From the NCBI RefSeq assembly GCF_029836165.1, contig NZ_JAOEBG010000011.1, forward strand, positions 62,001-126,000: a stretch of DNA of 64,000 bases. The letters are read 5' to 3'. This DNA comes from Pseudomonas sp. GD04091 (GTDB taxonomy: Bacteria; Pseudomonadota; Gammaproteobacteria; Pseudomonadales; Pseudomonadaceae). Shown piece by piece: positions 9,106 through 18,241 of this stretch (its first letter is position 1; every line of letters starts with the position of its first letter). The position numbers and the translations under genes were made by a program. The notes below the pieces were generated by a model that was given only the letters and a program-made list of their open reading frames with translations, did not search any database and was not told the origin of the DNA.

Positions 9106-11544
9106 ATGCCCGATCCTGTCGCCTCGCGCCTGCGTCTCGCGCCCGAAGCCCTGACCCGGCGTTTCTCCGCTGAACAGTTTGCTTTTTCCAATACCGACGA
9201 TCTGGAGCCGTTTCGTGGTGTCCTGGGCCAGGAGCGTGCCGTAGAGGCCCTGCAGTTCGGCGTGGCGATGCCGCGCCCCGGTTACAACGTGTATGTGATG
9301 GGCGAACCCGGCACGGGCCGCTTCTCGTTCGTCAAGCGCTACCTGAAGGCCGAGGGCAAGCGTCAGCTGACTCCGGCCGACTGGCTCTATGTCAACAACT
9401 TCGAGGACTCCCGCGAACCACGCGCCCTGGAACTGCCGGCCGGCAGCGCCCATGAGTTCATCAGCGACATGAACGGGCTGATCGACAACCTGGTGGCGAC
9501 CTTCCCTGCCGTGTTCGAACATCCCTCCTACCAGCAGAAGAAGGGCGCCATCGACCGGGCCTTCAACCAGCGTTACGACCGCGCCCTGGACGTGATCGAG
9601 CGAGCCTCCCTGGAGAAGGACGTGGCGCTGTACCGCGACAGCAGCAACGTCGCCTTCACCCCGATGGCCGACGGCAAGGCACTGGACGAAGCCGAATTCG
9701 CCCAGTTGCCCGAAGAGGTGCGCGAGCGCTTTCATGAAGACATCGGCGAGCTGGAAGAGCGCCTGAACGAAGAGCTGTCCAGCCTGCCGCAGTGGAAACG
9801 CGAGTCGAACAACCAACTGCGCCAGCTCAACGAAGAGACCATCACCCTCGCGCTGCAGCCGCTGCTGGCGCCGCTGTCGGAAAAGTACGCGGAAAACGCC
9901 GCGGTGTGCGCCTACCTGCAGTCGGTGCAACTGAACCTGTTGCGCACGGTGGTCGAGCAACTGGTCGACGACAGCAAGACCGACGCCGTGGCGCGCAAGA
10001 TGCTCGAGGAGCAGTACGCGCCCAACCTGGTGGTCGGCCATTGCGGCAACGGCGGCGCGCCGGTGGTGTTCGAGCCGCACCCGACCTACGACAACCTGTT
10101 CGGCCGTATCGAATACAGCACCGACCAGGGCGCGCTGTACACCTCTTATCGCCAACTGCGCCCCGGTGCGCTGCACCGCGCCAATGGCGGCTTCCTCATT
10201 CTGGAAGCCGAGAAGATGCTGGGCGAGCCCTTCGTCTGGGATGCCCTCAAGCGCGCCTTGCAATCGCGCAAGCTGAAGATGGAATCGCCGTTGGGCGAGC
10301 TGGGTCGTGTCGCCACCGTGAGCCTGACGCCGCAGATGATCCCGCTCAGCGTCAAGCTGGTCATCATCGGCTCGCGCCAGCTGTACTACGCGCTGCAGGA
10401 CCACGATTCGGACTTCCAGGAGATGTTCCGGGTGCTGGTGGACTTCGACGAAGACATGCCCATGGTCGACGAGAACCTGGAGCAGTTCGCCCAGTTGCTG
10501 CGCACGCGCACCAACGAAGAAGGCATGGCGCCGCTGACCAGCGACGCGGTCGCGCGCCTGGCCACCTACAGCGCCCGCCTGGCGGAGAACCAGTCGCGCC
10601 TGTCGGCGCGCATCGGCGACCTGTTCCAGCTGGTCAGCGAGGCGGACTTCATTCGCCAGCTGGCCAATGAGGACATGACCGACGCCGGGCACATCGAGCG
10701 CGCGCTCAAGGCCAAGGCCACACGGACCGGACGGGTGTCGCAGCGGGTACTCGACGACATGCTCGCCGGGATCATCCTGATCGACACCGAGGGCGCGGCG
10801 ATCGGCAAGTGCAACGGCCTGACCGTGCTCGAGGTCGGTGATTCGGCGTTCGGCATGCCGGCGCGGATCTCGGCCACCGTCTATCCAGGGGGTAGCGGTA
10901 TCGTCGACATCGAGCGTGAGGTCAACCTGGGGCAGCCAATCCACTCCAAGGGCGTGATGATCCTTACCGGCTACCTGGGCAGCCGCTATGCCCAGGAGTT
11001 TCCGCTGGCGATTTCGGCGAGCATCGCACTGGAGCAGTCCTACGGCTATGTGGACGGTGACAGCGCCTCGCTGGGGGAAGCGTGCACGTTGATCTCGGCG
11101 TTGTCGCGCACCCCGCTCAAGCAGTGTTTCGCCATCACCGGTTCGATCAACCAGTTCGGTGAGGTGCAGGCGGTCGGCGGGGTCAACGAGAAGATCGAAG
11201 GTTTCTTCCGCCTTTGCGAGGCCCGTGGCCTGACCGGCGAGCAGGGCGTGATCATCCCGCGCGCCAACGTCGCCACGCTGATGCTCGACGAGCGTGTGCT
11301 GCAGGCTGTCGAGGCCGGCCGCTTCCATGTCTATGCCGTCAGTCAGGCCGACGAGGCCCTCAGCCTGTTGGTGGGCGAGGAGGCCGGGGCCTTGGACGAC
11401 AAGGGCCAGTTCGCCGAGGGCAGCGTCAACGCCCGGGTGGTCGAGCGCTTGCGGGAGATTGCCGAAATGATCAGCGAGGAAGAAATCAAGGAGGCCGAGA
11501 AGGAGCGGCTGGAAGAGGTCATCGCCCAGGCCAAGCCTGCATAA
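9106..11544 (+). CDS. Lon-family ATP-dependent protease (AAA_32 type) with atypical P-loop
   Basis: This 812-residue protein begins at the ATG at 9106, with AAGG about 10 bases before. The N-terminal ATPase half has a P-loop-like GEPGTGR at residues 66-72, where arginine stands in place of the usual lysine. A helical insertion of charged residues follows (about 160-260), and then LHRANGGFLILEAEKML, which resembles a Walker B region. The C-terminal Lon protease domain shows the serine motif DGDSASLGEACTLISALS and the lysine motif GGVNEKIEGFF of the Ser-Lys dyad. It resembles E. coli YcbZ and P. aeruginosa AsrA rather than housekeeping Lon. The substrate and inducing stress are not evident from sequence. 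Confidence 0.9.
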   Translation: MPDPVASRLRLAPEALTRRFSAEQFAFSNTDDLEPFRGVLGQERAVEALQFGVAMPRPGYNVYVMGEPGTGRFSFVKRYLKAEGKRQLTPADWLYVNNFEDSREPRALELPAGSAHEFISDMNGLIDNLVATFPAVFEHPSYQQKKGAIDRAFNQRYDRALDVIERASLEKDVALYRDSSNVAFTPMADGKALDEAEFAQLPEEVRERFHEDIGELEERLNEELSSLPQWKRESNNQLRQLNEETITLALQPLLAPLSEKYAENAAVCAYLQSVQLNLLRTVVEQLVDDSKTDAVARKMLEEQYAPNLVVGHCGNGGAPVVFEPHPTYDNLFGRIEYSTDQGALYTSYRQLRPGALHRANGGFLILEAEKMLGEPFVWDALKRALQSRKLKMESPLGELGRVATVSLTPQMIPLSVKLVIIGSRQLYYALQDHDSDFQEMFRVLVDFDEDMPMVDENLEQFAQLLRTRTNEEGMAPLTSDAVARLATYSARLAENQSRLSARIGDLFQLVSEADFIRQLANEDMTDAGHIERALKAKATRTGRVSQRVLDDMLAGIILIDTEGAAIGKCNGLTVLEVGDSAFGMPARISATVYPGGSGIVDIEREVNLGQPIHSKGVMILTGYLGSRYAQEFPLAISASIALEQSYGYVDGDSASLGEACTLISALSRTPLKQCFAITGSINQFGEVQAVGGVNEKIEGFFRLCEARGLTGEQGVIIPRANVATLMLDERVLQAVEAGRFHVYAVSQADEALSLLVGEEAGALDDKGQFAEGSVNARVVERLREIAEMISEEEIKEAEKERLEEVIAQAKPA

Positions 11545-11707
11545 GTCAATAAACCGGCGCTGGCGGCGAAGTGCTACCGTTCAGCGCCAGTTTTCTAACT
11601 TGTTCCACAGGTCGGCTACAGTGGAACTTAAGGACGCTATCAGGGTTCAGGATGGAAACAGCCTGACGGTTTCAGGCTGAACAGGGCTTTACAGAGGGGA
11701 CGCCGCC

Positions 11708-12046
11708 ATGCGCAACCTCAGCCTCACCCGCCAGTGCCTGGGCCTGGTGACCCGCATCGAATGCAGCATCCGTCCGCTGGCTGGCGACAACGGTATGTGG
11801 ACCTTGCTGTTCGCCGCCGGCATGGCCGGCGAACAACCCTCGGCGATCAAGGCCCAGGGGCCGTTCCATGGCCCTCAGGTGGCCGAGTCGGTGATGAACG
11901 CCATCGTCGACAGCCTTACCCTTCATGGTTACCAGGTGGCCGAGGATCCGCAGATCTGGTGCCTGCACCTGCAGGCGCAACTGCGCCGGATCAATGGCGA
12001 GCGCTGCCGCAATCTCGGGGATTATCAGTTCCATCCGGAAACCTGA
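11708..12046 (+). CDS. Conserved hypothetical protein, 112 residues
   Basis: The small soluble protein starts at ATG 11708 after GAGGGG. It is predicted globular and mixed alpha/beta with no signal peptide or membrane helix; visible features are LTRQCLGLVTRIECSIRPLAG at the N-terminus and CLHLQAQLRRINGERCR near the end (four cysteines in total). I do not recognise a named domain. It is separated by 163 bases from the Lon-like gene and stands alone, followed by a composite repeat. Codon use matches its neighbours, which favours a real gene. Confidence 0.65.
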   Translation: MRNLSLTRQCLGLVTRIECSIRPLAGDNGMWTLLFAAGMAGEQPSAIKAQGPFHGPQVAESVMNAIVDSLTLHGYQVAEDPQIWCLHLQAQLRRINGERCRNLGDYQFHPET

Positions 12047-12053
12047 GCGTCTT

Positions 12054-12240
12054 CCCTGTAGAAGATCGCCCAGCCCTTTGGGCTGCGTTGTCGCGTAGCG
12101 AATTGCCCCCTGAGGGAGCGGCCTTGCCGAGGCGTCGGACCGGTCGGAAAGGGGCGCGCAGCGGCCTCAGGTTCTGAGCCACCATCAAAGTTGCCGGGGC
12201 TGCTGCGCAGCCCTTTCGCGACGCAAGGCCGCTCCTACAA
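12054..12240. repeat. Composite intergenic repeat, copy A (~190 bp)
   Basis: This unit has three parts: a leading ~50-bp block (AGATCGCCCAGCCC...), a REP-like half AGCGGCCTTGCCGAGG joined to the palindrome-containing block GCGTCGGACCGGTCGGAAA, and an inverted REP arm CCCTTTCGCGACGCAAGG followed by CCGCTCCTACA. The same parts occur in the same order at 26262-26450. Confidence 0.85.
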
Positions 12241-12324
12241 ACCGGCCGCAGGCTTTTGCTGTCACAGGTGGCTGGCTATACTCGCCCTCGCTTTTCCCGC
12301 CACTTCACGAGTCCTCTACTGTCC

Positions 12325-12813
12325 ATGGAACGTATCCTCGAAAACGCGATGTATGCCTCGCGCTGGCTGCTCGCCCCGATCTACTTCGGCCTCTCGCTAG
12401 GCCTGCTGGCATTGGCCCTGAAGTTCTTCCAGGAAATCATCCATGTCCTGCCCAACGTCTTCAGCCTCGCCGAGGCCGATCTGATCCTGGTGATCCTGTC
12501 GCTGATCGACATGTCGCTGGTCGGCGGCCTGCTGGTGATGGTGATGATCTCCGGCTACGAGAACTTCGTCTCGCAGCTGGACATCGACGAGAGCAAGGAA
12601 AAGCTCAACTGGCTGGGCAAGATGGACTCCTCGTCGCTGAAGATGAAGGTCGCCGCTTCGATCGTCGCCATCTCTTCGATCCACCTGCTGCGGGTGTTCA
12701 TGGATGCCCAGAACATCTCCACCGACTACCTGATGTGGTACGTGATCATTCACATGACCTTCGTCGTCTCGGCGTTCGTCATGGGTTACCTGGATCGCAT
12801 CAGCAAGCATTGA
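12325..12813 (+). CDS. UPF0114 / YqhA-family inner-membrane protein
   Basis: The 162-residue protein starts at ATG 12325 ([20 protein letters not shown]). It has about four hydrophobic segments: residues ~10-30, ~55-80, ~108-125 and ~135-155. Between the second and third is a hydrophilic stretch with the family motif [48 protein letters not shown]. This matches the UPF0114 (TIGR00645, E. coli YqhA) family of unknown function. The segment from 12256 to 12324 could be read in frame but has no supporting ribosome site and overlaps the repeat. Confidence 0.9.
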   Translation: MERILENAMYASRWLLAPIYFGLSLGLLALALKFFQEIIHVLPNVFSLAEADLILVILSLIDMSLVGGLLVMVMISGYENFVSQLDIDESKEKLNWLGKMDSSSLKMKVAASIVAISSIHLLRVFMDAQNISTDYLMWYVIIHMTFVVSAFVMGYLDRISKH

Positions 12814-12817
12814 TCTG

Positions 12818-12848
12818 ATGTTTCTTCGCGGGCTTGCCCGCGAATGAA
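12818..12848. terminator. Hairpin after the UPF0114 gene
   Basis: TTCTTCGCGGGC and GCCCGCGAATGAAG form a compact hairpin seven bases after the stop codon. There is no T run, so it may be a degenerate REP acting as a 3' stem. Confidence 0.4.
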
Positions 12849-12945
12849 GGCGAGGCGGCGCAACTGACGAGCGGTGCCTTGCCTAATTCCAGGTTCCGTA
12901 CAAAAAATGAGCACTCATGCGTGGTTCCAGCAGCGAGGTACGCCC

Positions 12946-13251
12946 ATGAACCTGCATCAGCTCAATACCGAGGCCAGGGCTGGCCATGTCGACGAACTCA
13001 ACCTGATCGCCATCGAAGGCGGTGACTATCTGCTCGAGGCCCGGGTCAAGGGCCGTGCCCATCCCCTGGACGACCCCCGCGGCCGACGCTTGCGCGTGCA
13101 TTCGGTCGAAGATGCGCGCTTGCTTCTGCAATCGATCCCCTTGCTGTCGATGAACCTGGTGCACTGGTCCGTGCAGGACGAGATGTGCGGCATGGGCACG
13201 CATCCGGAAGAAGACCTCAAAGTCCCGATTTCCCAGCGTTCGGCCTGGTAG
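12946..13251 (+). CDS. DUF6482-type small protein
   Basis: This 101-residue soluble protein starts at the ATG at 12946, with GAGG eight bases upstream. Its sequence (ELNLIAIEGGDYLLEARV, then HPLDDPRGRRLRVHSVEDARLLLQSIP, then LVHWSVQDEMCGM) matches small Pseudomonas proteins annotated DUF6482, whose function is not known to me. There is no signal peptide or membrane segment. It lies between the UPF0114 gene and the FKBP gene, 85 bases before the latter, and could be co-transcribed with it. Longer in-frame readings to 12874 begin inside sequence lacking a ribosome site. Confidence 0.75.
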   Translation: MNLHQLNTEARAGHVDELNLIAIEGGDYLLEARVKGRAHPLDDPRGRRLRVHSVEDARLLLQSIPLLSMNLVHWSVQDEMCGMGTHPEEDLKVPISQRSAW

Positions 13252-13336
13252 CTGCTTCGCGCGGCGCCAGTGTGCTAGGCTGCTCGCCCTTTTCATCAGG
13301 GCGCGGTTGCAGTGCGCCCTAAAGCGGAGCAAGCCA

Positions 13337-13954
13337 ATGTCCGAACTCAATCTGTCCACCGACGAATCCCGCGTCAGCTACGGCATCGGCCGTCAGCTGG
13401 GTGGCCAACTGCGCGACAACCCGCCACCAGGCGTCAACCTCAATGCCATCGTGGCCGGCCTGACCGATGCCTTCAACGGCGCCGACAGCCGCGTCAGCGA
13501 AGAAGACCTGTCGGCCGCCTTCAAGGTGATCCGCGAAGTGATGCAAGCCGAAGCCGCCGCCAAGGCCGAAGCCGCCGCTGCCGCCGGCAAGGAATTCCTG
13601 GCTGACAACGCCAAGCGTGAAGGCATCGTCACCCTGGCCTCGGGCCTGCAGTACGAAGTGCTGACCGCCGGCGAAGGCGCCAAGCCATCGCGTGAAGACA
13701 ACGTGCGTACTCACTACCATGGCACTCTGATCGACGGCACCGTGTTCGACAGCTCCTACGAGCGTGGCCAACCGGCCGAATTCCCGGTCGGCGGCGTGAT
13801 CGCTGGCTGGACCGAGGCCCTGCAGCTGATGAACGCCGGCAGCAAATGGCGCCTGTACGTGCCGAGCGAGCTGGCCTATGGCGCCCAAGGCGTCGGCAGC
13901 ATCCCGCCGCACAGCGTGCTGGTGTTCGACGTCGAGCTGCTCGACGTTCTGTAA
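13337..13954 (+). CDS. fklB: FKBP-type peptidyl-prolyl cis-trans isomerase (FklB/FkpA-like)
   Basis: The protein has 205 residues from ATG 13337 (GGAG at 13326). The N-terminal ~95 residues are a helical dimerisation domain (SYGIGRQLGGQL..., with an AEAAAKAEAAAAAG run). The C-terminal FKBP domain carries GLQYEVLTAGEGAKP, VRTHYHGTLIDGTVFDSSYERGQPAEFPVGGVIAGWTEALQLM and WRLYVPSELAYGAQG, including the usual aromatic and Asp residues of the proline-binding pocket. There is no signal peptide, so it is cytoplasmic like E. coli FklB rather than periplasmic FkpA. It catalyses prolyl isomerisation during protein folding. A REP pair follows it. Confidence 0.93.
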   Translation: MSELNLSTDESRVSYGIGRQLGGQLRDNPPPGVNLNAIVAGLTDAFNGADSRVSEEDLSAAFKVIREVMQAEAAAKAEAAAAAGKEFLADNAKREGIVTLASGLQYEVLTAGEGAKPSREDNVRTHYHGTLIDGTVFDSSYERGQPAEFPVGGVIAGWTEALQLMNAGSKWRLYVPSELAYGAQGVGSIPPHSVLVFDVELLDVL

Positions 13955-13960
13955 TGCCTG

Positions 13961-14025
13961 ATCGCGGGGCAAGCCCGCTCCCACGCGGTGGTAGGGTATC
14001 TGTGGGAGCGGGCTTGGCCCGCGAT
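13961..14025. repeat. REP inverted pair
   Basis: Arms 13961-13984 and 14002-14025 are near-perfect reverse complements (ATCGCGGGGCAAGCCCGCTC versus its inverse with one change). They fill the gap between convergent fklB and the 81-residue protein gene. Confidence 0.9.
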
Positions 14026-14030
14026 GCTTT

Positions 14031-14276
14031 TCAGTTCCAATCCGTTCCCCCCGGGCGCAACGCCCGCGCATAGCAGAACAGAAACAGATTCCTCACCAGT
14101 TCCTTGAGCACCCCCGGCTCACTCGAATTCAGTCCCGTGAGGTCCAGGTCACCCTGGTCACGCAGCTCATCGAGCGCGTCCTCCTCGAGCACGGCGCACA
14201 CTTCGCCGGTCTCGCGGTGCAGGATGCGCAGGTAAGGGTGGGGGCGGTCGAGCCAGGCGTCGATCAGATAGGTCAT
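14031..14276 (-). CDS. Conserved 81-residue protein (PA4570-like), probable iron-regulated gene
   Basis: The small acidic protein starts at ATG 14276 with AGGAG about eight bases upstream. It begins MTYLIDAWLDRPHPYLRIL, then has a CAVLEEDALDELRDQGDLDL segment and ends in a LVRNLFLFCYARALR helix. I recall a protein of this kind in the same position in P. aeruginosa (PA4570, between fklB and ispB), but its function is unknown. The upstream region carries a Fur-box-like palindrome at 14305-14323, so repression by iron-loaded Fur is a reasonable inference. There is no signal peptide or membrane helix. The FKBP gene converges on it across a REP pair. Confidence 0.75.
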   Translation of the reverse strand: MTYLIDAWLDRPHPYLRILHRETGEVCAVLEEDALDELRDQGDLDLTGLNSSEPGVLKELVRNLFLFCYARALRPGGTDWN

Positions 14277-14304
14277 GGCTATTCTCCTTGGATAGCGGTT
14301 CCAA

Positions 14305-14323
14305 TGAGAATAATTCTTATTAT
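14305..14323. promoter_or_regulatory. Fur-box-like palindrome
   Basis: The 19 bases AATGAGAATAATTCTTATT match the classical Fur consensus at 12 of 19 positions by hand alignment and overlap a second AT-rich half site (TTATTATC). They lie about 30 bases before the start codon of the 81-residue protein, where Fur would block its promoter. Confidence 0.5.
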
Positions 14324-14427
14324 CAAAATAGCAAGAGACTATTGGAAGAATTCTTCCGAATGGCGCGGGTGATCCTGTTGCAGGATCTGTCAGGGCTACC
14401 AGGCAGGTAGCCCCGAAGAGGCGAGCA

Positions 14428-14769
14428 TCAGACCTTGCGCACGAACTCGGACTTGAGCTTCATCGCGCCGATGCCGTCGATCTTGCAGTCGATGTCGTGG
14501 TCGCCATCGCACAGGCGGATGTTCTTGACCTTGGTGCCGACCTTGACCACCAGCGACGAGCCCTTGACCTTGAGGTCCTTGATCACGGTGACGGTGTCGC
14601 CGTCCTGCAGGACGTTACCGACCGAATCCTTCTTCACCACGTCGTCGCTGGCCGCTTCGGCTTCGCCGTTGGCCGACCATTCGTGGGCGCATTCGGGGCA
14701 GATCAGTTGGGTGCCATCCTCGTAGGTGTATTCGGAGTTGCATTGGGGGCAGGGTGGCAGAGTGCTCAC
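14428..14769 (-). CDS. PhnA/YjdM-family zinc-ribbon protein
   Basis: The 113-residue protein starts at GTG 14769 (AAGGA seven bases upstream), the same size as E. coli YjdM. The N-terminus is a four-cysteine zinc ribbon: [14 protein letters not shown] and [11 protein letters not shown] linker follows, and then the conserved C-terminal barrel-like domain with VKDSVGN-type sequence ([49 protein letters not shown]). Despite the old name, the family is not required for phosphonate use and its role is unknown. Readings extending to 14880 pass through a REP arm and are rejected. It lies between ispB and the 81-residue protein gene, all on minus. Confidence 0.88.
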   Translation of the reverse strand: MSTLPPCPQCNSEYTYEDGTQLICPECAHEWSANGEAEAASDDVVKKDSVGNVLQDGDTVTVIKDLKVKGSSLVVKVGTKVKNIRLCDGDHDIDCKIDGIGAMKLKSEFVRKV

Positions 14770-14840
14770 GGCTTTTCCTTTCAAGTACAGACGGACAAAG
14801 GCGCACATTGTATAAGGTTTTGTGCTTGTATGCACAAAAG

Positions 14841-14908
14841 CATCGCGGGGCAAGCCTGCTCCCACGCCAGTGCACATCATGGCGTGGGAGCGGGCTTGCC
14901 CCGCGATG
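14841..14908. repeat. REP inverted pair
   Basis: Arms 14841-14869 and 14880-14908 (29 bases each, one mismatch) flank a 10-base loop. They lie between the 3' end of ispB and the 5' end of the PhnA-like gene. Confidence 0.9.
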
Positions 14909-14919
14909 AGGGTTTGCGA

Positions 14920-15888
14920 TCAGTGCGTGCGCGCGACGGCGAACTCGCTCAGCTCGACCAGCGCATCCCGGTACTCGCTGGCCGGCAGCACTTCCAGGCA
15001 GGCGATGGCGCGGGCGACATAGTCGCGGGCCATCTGCGCGGTGTAGTCGAGGGCGCCGGAGGCTTCGACGGCCAGGCGGATCTGCTCCAGGTCCTCGAGG
15101 CCGCCTTTCTGGATCGCCTGGCGTACCAGCGCGGCCTGTTCGGCGGTGCCTTCGCGCATGGTGTAGATCAGCGGCAGGGTCGGCTTGCCTTCGGCCAGGT
15201 CGTCACCGACGTTCTTGCCGAGGGTCTCGGAGTCGCCCTTGTAGTCGAGCAGGTCGTCGACCAGTTGGAAGGCCACGCCCAGGTGATCGCCGAAGGTACG
15301 CAAGGCTTCGCGCTGCTCGTCGCTGGCGCCGGCCAGGGCCGCCGCGCTGTGGGTCGAGGCCTCGAACAGCATCGCGGTCTTGCCGCGGATGACGTCCATG
15401 TAGATCTCTTCGGTGGTGCTGGCATCGCGCACGCGCGACAGCTGCAGCACTTCACCCTCGGCGATCACCCGGGTGGCCTTGGACAGGATCTGCATGACCG
15501 GCATCGAGCCCAGCTCGACCATCATCTCGAACGAGCGCGAATAGAGGAAGTCACCCACCAGCACGCTGGGCGCATTGCCCCACAGGGCGTTGGCGGTGGA
15601 GCGGCCACGGCGCATGCCGGACATGTCGACCACGTCGTCGTGCAGCAGGGTGGCGGTGTGCAGGAATTCGATGGTCGCCGCCAGCAGGCGCAGGTCGTCG
15701 CCCTCGCGGCCCAGGGCCTTGCCGCACAGCAGCACCAGCAGCGGGCGCAGGCGCTTGCCGCCAGCGGACGTGATATAGTCGCCGATCTTCGATACCAGCG
15801 GCACGCGCGAGGTCAGCTGCTTCTTGATGATCTCGTCGACGGCGCTGAAATCGTCAGCTACCGCGCGGTAGAAGGTTTGGGGTTGCAT
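14920..15888 (-). CDS. ispB: Octaprenyl/polyprenyl diphosphate synthase
   Basis: This trans-prenyltransferase of 322 residues elongates farnesyl diphosphate with isopentenyl diphosphate to make the ubiquinone side chain. The first aspartate-rich motif is in TATLLHDDVVDMSGMRRGR and the second in FQLVDDLLDYKGD; GGKRLRPLLVLL is the usual substrate-binding segment. Two in-frame ATGs exist: 15900 and 15888. I chose 15888 because GGAG lies six bases upstream and the N-terminus then matches the length of E. coli IspB (323 residues). It diverges from rplU. Chain length (C40 or C45) cannot be read from the sequence. Confidence 0.93.
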   Translation of the reverse strand: MQPQTFYRAVADDFSAVDEIIKKQLTSRVPLVSKIGDYITSAGGKRLRPLLVLLCGKALGREGDDLRLLAATIEFLHTATLLHDDVVDMSGMRRGRSTANALWGNAPSVLVGDFLYSRSFEMMVELGSMPVMQILSKATRVIAEGEVLQLSRVRDASTTEEIYMDVIRGKTAMLFEASTHSAAALAGASDEQREALRTFGDHLGVAFQLVDDLLDYKGDSETLGKNVGDDLAEGKPTLPLIYTMREGTAEQAALVRQAIQKGGLEDLEQIRLAVEASGALDYTAQMARDYVARAIACLEVLPASEYRDALVELSEFAVARTH

Positions 15889-15973
15889 CGGCTGCTCCAT
15901 TGAGGTTGCGCGGCATGCTAGGTCGCGGGTCCCGGTGTGTCAAGGCGCGGTGCCCGTGGGGCCTGGCCGCCCC

Positions 15974-16002
15974 TTGCAAGCATTTATAGGGTTGCGTACA
16001 AT
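15974..16002 (+). promoter_or_regulatory. Sigma-70 promoter for rplU-rpmA
   Basis: TTGCAA (15974-15979) and TACAAT (15997-16002) are separated by 17 bases, a near-consensus sigma-70 arrangement about 130 bases upstream of rplU. The long leader that follows could host ribosomal-protein regulation. Confidence 0.65.
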
Positions 16003-16133
16003 CGCGCACCCTAACTTTCCTGGGCAGCACCTGCCTTACGCAATTGCACAGGGCCGTTCCAGCCCCATGCAGCCATGCCAGCCAATACTCATCATATAAA
16101 GCGCTGGGTGAGCAGGATTATCGGAGATTCAAA

Positions 16134-16448
16134 ATGTCTTACGCAGTAATCGTTACCGGCGGCAAGCAGTACAAAGTCGCTGAAGGTGAATTCCTCAAGA
16201 TCGAGAAACTGGAAGTCGCCACTGGCGAATCCGTGACCTTCGATCGCGTTCTGCTGGTCGCCAACGGTGAAGAAGTCACCATCGGCGCTCCAGTCGTTGC
16301 TGGTGCTAAAGTAGTGGCCGAAGTCGTTTCGCAAGGCCGCCACGACAAGGTTCGCATCATCAAGTTCCGTCGTCGTAAGCACCACATGAAGCGCATGGGC
16401 CACCGCCAGTGGTTCACCGAAATCAAAATCACCGGTATCCAGGCTTAA
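16134..16448 (+). CDS. rplU: 50S ribosomal protein L21
   Basis: This 104-residue protein starts at ATG 16134 after CGGAG. It shows the L21 signature: [19 protein letters not shown] at the N-terminus, [16 protein letters not shown] in the middle, and the basic C-terminal [21 protein letters not shown] that binds 23S rRNA domain V near L20. The length equals that of E. coli L21 (103). It is the first gene of the conserved rplU-rpmA-obgE order, with 37 bases to rpmA. Confidence 0.98.
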   Translation: MSYAVIVTGGKQYKVAEGEFLKIEKLEVATGESVTFDRVLLVANGEEVTIGAPVVAGAKVVAEVVSQGRHDKVRIIKFRRRKHHMKRMGHRQWFTEIKITGIQA

Positions 16449-16485
16449 TCGCCCCGATCCCCTGAATTTATTGGAGAATTGAACC

Positions 16486-16743
16486 ATGGCTCACAAGAAG
16501 GCTGGTGGTAGTACTCGTAACGGTCGCGACTCAGAATCGAAACGCCTTGGCGTGAAGATGTATGGTGGCCAGGTTATCAAGCCGGGCAACATCATCGTCC
16601 GTCAGCGCGGCACCGAATTCCACGCTGGCTACGGCGTTGGCATGGGCAAGGATCACACCCTGTTCGCCAAGATCGAAGGCGTGATCAAGTTCGAGAAGAA
16701 AGGCGAGTTCATGCGCCGTTACGTGAGCATCGTCGCCGCTTAA
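16486..16743 (+). CDS. rpmA: 50S ribosomal protein L27
   Basis: The 85-residue L27 begins [24 protein letters not shown], the conserved N-terminal tail that reaches the peptidyl-transferase centre, and contains [27 protein letters not shown] precedes the ATG at 16486. It follows rplU closely and is followed by a strong terminator. No cleaved N-terminal extension of the Firmicutes type is present. Confidence 0.98.
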
Positions 16744-16760
16744 TCGCGACGTCGCTCCAG

Positions 16761-16787
16761 AAGCCCCGTCATGCGACGGGGCTTTTT
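16761..16787 (+). terminator. Intrinsic terminator of rplU-rpmA
   Basis: AGCCCCGTC pairs with GACGGGGCT around ATGC and is followed by TTTTTC, 18 bases after the rpmA stop. Confidence 0.9.
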
Positions 16788-16801
16788 CGTTTGTGGTGAG
16801 C

Positions 16802-16880
16802 CTCTTGCAAAGCTGTTTGTATGGGCTGCCGGCGTTGGTTTCTGGTTCGTACGGGGCCGCCGCGCTCATCTTTGCAAGAG
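16802..16880. repeat. Perfect 11-bp inverted repeat in the obgE leader
   Basis: CTCTTGCAAAG (16802-16812) and CTTTGCAAGAG (16870-16880) are exact reverse complements around a 57-base spacer. They lie between the rpmA terminator and obgE. I can assign no known element. Confidence 0.5.
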
Positions 16881-16930
16881 CCTCAGGTTTTCTGGTTTTC
16901 GACTCGTCATCCGACGAGAGGCGGTTTTGA

Positions 16931-18154
<1,224 letters not shown>

Positions 18155-18171
18155 TCGGTTGCAGTACACTA

Positions 18172-18198
18172 AACGCCGCTCTCTGGAGCGGCGTTTTT
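18172..18198 (+). terminator. Intrinsic terminator of obgE
   Basis: AACGCCGCTC pairs with GAGCGGCGTT around a short loop and continues into TTTTTGT, 18 bases after the stop. Confidence 0.85.
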
Positions 18199-18241
18199 GT
18201 ATCCACGGTATCTACAGATTCGACATAGGTTGGAAGAGAAG

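Noticed and set aside
11545-11707. Possible small RNA or terminator after the Lon-like gene
   Set aside because: The 163-base gap has weak dyads only and no terminator-like T run.
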